Assembly: GCA_948474755.1 (NCBI GenBank)
Contig: CAOLHI010000412.1
Span: 496,001-560,000, forward strand
Reading direction: 5' to 3'
Source: Ctenosaura bakeri
Taxonomy: Eukaryota; Chordata; Lepidosauria; Squamata; Iguanidae
Length of the DNA: 64,000 nt
The translations under genes and the position numbers were made by a program. Position 1 is the first letter of the stretch; each line of letters opens with the position of its first letter. This document shows, one piece after another, positions 59,176-64,000 of this stretch. The notes under the pieces are model-generated. The model saw only the letters and a program-made list of their open reading frames with translations, did no database searches and was not told the origin of the DNA.

Positions 59176-60700
59176 GCAGGCATATACATGCACACACAAA
59201 AATCACACATATATTGTGCATATATTAGCTTCATACTAGTATTTAGTCATCATATAATATTTGAAGAATATATTTATAAAGTCTTTTTAGGCTGCAATCT
59301 TCTGCACACTGGGTATGCTGCCCACTGGGTGAACTGTTGGACATTTTTTAAGTGATTTTCCACATTTCAATATTCTATGTTTTGAAAATTATTTTCTATA
59401 TGTGGGGGAAATCCTGCAGATAAAAGTGTGCTTTATGCACTGTTTTCTGTGCAAAAACACTGTTATTAAACAAATCTCAAGGAGTTCTTTTTTGACCAAA
59501 TATTTATTCAGAAAAAGTCCTCAAATGCACGTGTGTGTGTGTGTGTGTGTCTTGCAACAGCTGACTATTTTCTCAGTAGGTCTGATGTGTTGACTATCCT
59601 TTCCTTGTCAGCTAAGAAAAATATTTTACTTGCCATATCCCTACTTCACACTAAATATTTCTTAAACAAATCTAGATGTTATTGCCGGAGTTCATCTTCC
59701 TTATAAATGTTATTTCATGTAAAAGTTTACTAAATAAAATAAAAGAAGCTAAACATTATGAATATAATTATCAAAGCTCACGCTCTCCAAACTTTACATA
59801 ATTTAAATTACTCCCCAGTTTTATGTGACATATTGCTGTGTTTTGCTAAATAAAGAATTTCTCAAAATTTTGACATATACACTAATGTTTAAATGGAAGT
59901 TGACACTTAAAGCTAGGCACCTGTGCTATAGTTACCAGTATATTATTATCATACCTGTAGGTAATATTGGGTTGAAGTACCAGAATATGTACCTTATTGT
60001 AAAAGATGTTACTTGTCAGCTAGGAAAAAAGGTGATTCATCCATTAATTAAATGGATGAATTTTTTCCTCTTAAAAATTTAGTATCTCTGATAAAATCTA
60101 TGAGAAAGAAAAAATGTGATCATCTCACTTCAGCCAAAAGGTGAAGCCATTTAGAGCCTTTCAAGAAGAACTGCAACTATAATCATGTTCTCATAAAAAT
60201 AAGAAACTGGTGCTGGAGAGCATCTACAGAGCAAGGAGAAAGGGTTTCCCTTTTTCATCAGGTATAACATGGCATAGCAGCACTACTGATTGTTTTGCTC
60301 CAGCTGCTGTGAAAAAAACCCAAACAGATTTCAGTGCAGAGTATATTACTTGATGCAGACTTCTCCTTTTATGCACATTTTTTCAAAGGTAACTTGGACT
60401 GCAACTTTATGTGTTATTTTTTCAAACTGCTGTTGGACTTTGTAGATTTAATTTAATGGGTCTGCTTTAGCTGGTATTTAGACTTATGTGTGAATAGTAG
60501 CTTAGTCCTTAGTGTGACTGTCTAACAAAACCAGAGTGGTTACCATCATCTTGAATTTTGCCAGACACTCATAGTGCAGTCCCTTACATTTTTACTTAGA
60601 AGTGAGTTCCACTATCCTCTATCAGATTCCCCTTAAGATGCATGTGCATCAGATTAAAGTCACAGCCTCCAAAGAAGAACAACCCTGGCTGAGTATTTGG
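59176..60700. other. unique DNA with (GT)n and a possible third TGTGCAGAAA copy
   Basis: 'tgcactgttttctgtgcaaaaacactg' near 59436-59462 resembles the 55140 and 62968 repeats. (GT)n lies at 59530-59550. No gene recognised. Confidence 0.4.
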
Positions 60701-60704
60701 TAAC

Positions 60705-60843
60705 GTTTGCCTCTTCAGATGTTTTCAACTCCAACTCCCATGATCTCTTATCATTAACTATTATTATTAATCATGCCGGCTGGGCCTGCTAGAAGCTGAA
60801 GTCCAAAACATCTGGATGGCCAAACATTTCCCATTCCAGGCAG
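60705..60843. mobile_element. hAT-like MITE ('TTGTTGGACTACAACTCCC' family)
   Basis: 'cttcagatgttttcaactccaactcccatgatctc' ... 'catgccggctgggcctgctagaagctgaagtccaaaacatctggatggccaaacatttccca'. Both arms of this fold-back family are visible around an AT-rich insertion (ttattattaat). Confidence 0.65.
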
Positions 60844-61398
60844 TAGAAAGCTTTTACACACATGTCTTAACTAATTAATCTTACATTTTACTTTCTTTTT
60901 ACTTGATTTATATTACTTTCTTTAATTTAATGGAATGTATCCTCATTTGTTTTAAAACCGGTAACAATAGTTTCCTGGTTCAGACTTGTGTTGTGAAGTA
61001 CAGTTAATTGAAAATTTATGGGGTTAATTATGGCACACTAACAAGGAAAGGAGTGATGCATACAGACACAAGGCTTGCTCATATCTCATCTAATTAAATC
61101 ATTATATGCATGTCTAAACAGGGCCAATGTAGATTGCTCTTGAAAAGTACAAAGCAGCATTTGTTTTGTTAAAAAAAGTACTTTGAAGTAAATTCTGATC
61201 TCATTTGTATCTGTGACAGAAATGGCAATTTTCTGTTGAATTCTCTTCAAACATACAAAGTTTCTCCTAATAGTTCACAGAAATCCAACGACATGTGATT
61301 TAAATCCACTTCTCCTTCTGTGCAGTTTATTTAGCCAAATGCAGACTAAAGATATGGATCAAACTGTTTCAGACTGATTTGGAAGCAAATGGCCCAAT
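60844..61398. other. unique DNA, nothing recognised
   Basis: No gene or repeat recognised. Confidence 0.4.
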
Positions 61399-61401
61399 TC
61401 A

Positions 61402-61582
61402 GAACATTTCCGAACAACACTCTTATAGCGCGATGTTTCCACTTTCAACTTCCTATGGAATCCTGGGGTTTGCAGTTTCAGGAGGGGCCAGCTGGCCCCT
61501 CCTGAAACTGGAAACCCCAGGATTCCATAGGAGGTTGAAAGTGGAATCATCGCACTATAAGAGTGTTGTGCGGGAAATAGCC
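61402..61582. mobile_element. near-perfect palindromic MITE, GGCCATTTCC family
   Basis: A 181-bp fold-back element flanked by TCA on both sides (61399-61401, 61583-61585). The arms pair over nearly their whole length and meet at a perfect centre, ggggccagctggcccc. This is the best-preserved hairpin of the family here and probably the youngest. Confidence 0.88.
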
Positions 61583-61585
61583 TCA

Positions 61586-62201
61586 GTTTTGAACTGGAAT
61601 GAGCGTATGTTGAAGCATTTTGGAGGAAACCAAACATCTGGACAGCAAAGATAATTATGAAAAATACAAGCAGTGTGTCTCTAACATAACTATGTGAGGA
61701 AGGCATCAAGGTAGTGTCATGCAAAGAGGGAAGAGAGCAACTGAACTTTGCTTATTGACAATTCTACCAACCAATTTGAAGCAAGAATCTCACAAGGATT
61801 CTTCAGTCACAGTCCTTGTGGGGCAAGATTACATGAAATCACTGAAGTTATTCAGTCAATTAACTCAGCCTAGCATCTCTTTGTTTTGTAGCACAGCCTT
61901 AAATAATTGTGATGGGGGTTGTAGTTGGGCATTGCAAAGTGAGTTGGTCACTCTGCATCTTTTAATTTCCTTTTGTTTTGTTAAACAGCCTAGCTTAATA
62001 TCCTAGCTGTCTGTCTTGATAATTTGTCTAATGAGTCTGCAGTTGTTTTAGGTAGTGAATGTATTTACCCCATGCTTAGTTGTCATTGTTGTGGAAGGCA
62101 GGCAATGTAAATCATCACAGAAAAGGAGAGTGTTTTCTGGTACCACTTTCAGATGGGAGCAGATCCCAGGTTTGGTACCTGCCTTCACTGTCAGCTTAAA
62201 T
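61586..62201. other. unique DNA, nothing recognised
   Basis: No gene or repeat recognised. Confidence 0.4.
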
Positions 62202-62206
62202 GTTTG

Positions 62207-62813
62207 TGTGATAACGGAAGCCCTGGTCAGTGCTGCTGATGACGAGCAGCAGCTGTTGGGCCCTGTGGCTCTGGCTGGAGATGAGTCCTGCAGCCCAAGA
62301 GCTCCCCCTGCTGCCAGGGACCAAGCAGGTATGGACATTCCTCTGCCTGCTCCTTTAGAGCAACAGGGATCCAATTCTGTGTCTGCTCCTTTGGAGCAAC
62401 AGGGATCTGATTCTGAAGAGGCTCTGGAGCCTGGTTCAATAAGCCCTCAATCAAGGTGGAGACTCAAGAGGGCTGTGCAAAGGGAGGCTTCCTTGGCTAA
62501 GTTTAAGAAGTGGTGACCGGACACACCTGTGCCTGGGGCTATATAACTGTCTGCCTGGAAGCTTCCCTTTGCTTGTGGCAAGCTTTTTACAAGCCCTCCT
62601 CCTGCCTGTACCTTGCTCCCAGCACCCAGTTCCTGATACCTTGAATTGATCTCTGGACCCTTGGCTTTGGAACTCTGACTATGGCTTCACTTGGTGCTCT
62701 GGTAAATGAACTTTCTTGAGTAAGTGCTTGCTTGTCTCCTTCTGGCTGGACTTTGCTGGCTCTCCCACTCTCTTCTCTGGACTGGCTTGCCGCCCTGGTC
62801 TCTGACCTTGACA
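62207..62813 (+). mobile_element. solo LTR, family A copy 2
   Basis: A 607-bp solo LTR, TGTGATAAC to CTTGACA, with intact TG...CA ends and identical 5-bp duplications gtttg (62202-62206, 62814-62818). It is related throughout to 3819-4437. TATA-like gctatataac lies near 62538. An open frame covers the first half and ends at about 62516, rich in Asp, Glu, Gln, Ser and Pro. A 36-bp (12-codon) unit, gctcctttrgagcaacaggg..., is doubled in frame at 62349-62420. The open frame may be the tail of an element protein that read into the 3' LTR, or chance. Confidence 0.88.
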
Positions 62814-62967
62814 GTTTGGAGTAAAACATCTTTTAGCACTGTCTTACATAGAGTACTCTGCTCCAAGCCAAAGTCAAGAACATTCCAACAGCCAGGCAGC
62901 AGGGGCAAGATACATAAAGCAGGAACAAGTCGAGGCAGCAGCAGTTCTTTCTCCTTCCCCATTTTAG

Positions 62968-63328
62968 ACTAGAGATGGGAAGAATATTTTTAAAATATTT
63001 GAAAAAATGGTAAAAGAATATGTTTCACAAGTGTCAAGGAACTTTGATGGGAAGAATGCAGGACTGACAAGAATCTTTGCCGTTTCGGGATTTACTTTGT
63101 GCAAAACTTTCTGTGCAGGAAACAGCATTTTCTATGCAGAAATATTTTTGTGGAGAGATATTTTCTGTGCAGAAAATGCTGTTTTCCAAATTGAAAATAC
63201 CACATATGACTTTTGCACAGAATAAGTATCAAAATGTAAATAGCCTTTGAAAACTGCAGTCTTCAAAAACTGTCTCGCAGCAAAAAGAAAATGACTAAAA
63301 TTTTTCATTACTTTATTTGAGAATTGTA
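62968..63328. mobile_element. 'TGTGCAGAAA' repeat, copy B (hAT-like end)
   Basis: Begins near 'ctagagatgggaagaat', then 'ctgtgcaggaaacagcattttctatgcagaaatattt', 'tattttctgtgcagaaaatgctgttttcc', 'gaaaactgcagtcttcaaaaactgtctcgcagcaaaaag' and 'cattacttta'. Same order as 55140-55642. The far end is missing. Confidence 0.65.
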
Positions 63329-63947
63329 TTGGCAATTTAGGTAAGCAGTTCTGGAACAGAATGGAGGTGGGGGCATATAAAGACAGTTTTCAACAACAGC
63401 ACAAGTCACCAAATGCCTTAAAAGGGAATATGAGGAATGTGAATGGGATTTCACTAATTGAGCAACTGATAATAAAAAGTATGATGTTGACACCCCCTTC
63501 ATTACTCCTTAATTGTATGGCATTCCATGTCACCAGTTGATTTGTGAAAAGAAAGGGGGAAAGAATGGATTATTCAAGTAAGCTGTCGTTTCATTGTCAT
63601 TAAACATCATATATCTAAATTAAACCTGAACAGATTCAACTAACTGATTCTTCAGAGGGGACAGAACCAGAAAAAAAATAATTGCCAAGATTAAAAATTA
63701 ATTGGAATTCATTACCAAGATTGAAAAGTCAACATCAGCTTTTAAATTTTTTTGGACAGGGATTGATAAATGACAGACTTTATACTTTCAACTAGCTTTC
63801 TTTCCCACCATAAGTGAAATTATCTACCTGAAACTGAGATTAGTAAATCTGTTTATCGCCCATTAAGGGTATATTATGTCTCTAAGTTTTATTTGGATGT
63901 GTGAAAAAAAGAATTAAAAATTATGGTCTTTTTGTTTTTCAATGCAG
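63329..63947. other. unique DNA leading to a possible splice acceptor
   Basis: No repeat recognised. The last part before 63948 is AT-rich and becomes pyrimidine-rich (tctttttgtttttcaatgcag). Confidence 0.4.
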
Positions 63948-64000
63948 GTAAATGGTTGTGGGACTAATCTTGATCCAGGTTCAGGATCTCAGTCAAAACA
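63948..64000 (+). CDS. possible start of a host exon, cut by window end
   Basis: A good acceptor-like tract (pyrimidine-rich, ending in CAG at about 63947) is followed by 53 bases open in the frame that begins right after the AG. The predicted peptide is VNGCGTNLDPGSGSQSK, of low-complexity Gly/Ser/Asn character. I do not recognise the protein. Seventeen open codons are weak evidence and the stretch could be chance. If real, the preceding 64 kb would be intron of a plus-strand gene, which would fit the absence of other exons. Confidence 0.25.

Noticed and set aside
3819..62813. One giant provirus between the two family A LTRs
   Set aside because: Each LTR has its own 5-bp duplication and no gag or pol sequence of that element lies between them.

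Overview
The window looks like intergenic or intronic DNA from a squamate reptile, most likely a lizard. It is AT-rich with scattered microsatellites. The squamate call rests on the repeats together: Sauria-type tRNA SINEs, a 5S rRNA-derived SINE, a Bov-B LINE, CR1 fragments, a Penelope-like element, and MITEs of a kind common in lizard genomes. These identifications come from reading the sequence and from memory of the families; no database search was run. I see no complete host gene. The only hint of host coding is an intron-to-exon-like junction in the last 55 bases (about 63948-64000).

Layout. 0-6 kb: a CR1 fragment on the minus strand (838-1525), a short CR1 tail (2690-2756), and a decayed Penelope-like element (about 2880-5685). 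The Penelope reverse transcriptase is split beside its YVDD motif by a solo LTR (3819-4437). 6-12 kb: mostly unique DNA with minus-strand Sauria SINEs. 12-15 kb: a SINE, an L2-like LINE tail, and an internally deleted Bov-B LINE (about 12900-14968). 16-19 kb: an 80-bp-arm inverted duplication, a hAT element holding two SINEs, and a Tigger-like element. 19.8-22.7 kb: a palindromic MITE, a truncated retroelement tail encoding the end of an SGNH-type hydrolase (20570-21375), and another MITE. 23-29 kb and 32-41 kb: repeat-poor tracts. 29-32 kb: two larger MITE-like elements, one CpG-rich. 43-49 kb: CR1, SINEs, a minus-strand solo LTR (47441-47903), and a Tigger-like element enclosing a GC-rich minisatellite (47934-48686). 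51-53 kb: a 5S SINE split by a hAT with perfect 8-bp target duplications, and a palindromic MITE. 55-64 kb: two related 'TGTGCAGAAA' repeats, another MITE, a possible LTR, a nearly perfect hairpin MITE, and a second solo LTR of the family found at 3.8 kb.

The elements show nesting rather than cooperation. Target duplications at many boundaries give a relative order: LTR after Penelope, hAT after 5S SINE, SINEs after hAT, MITE after L2. The most useful observations are the MITE family sharing a GGCCATTTCC-like terminus with 3-bp target duplications, the LTR pair, the minisatellite-bearing Tigger element, and the mobile-element-borne SGNH hydrolase remnant. I found no convincing new biological system.
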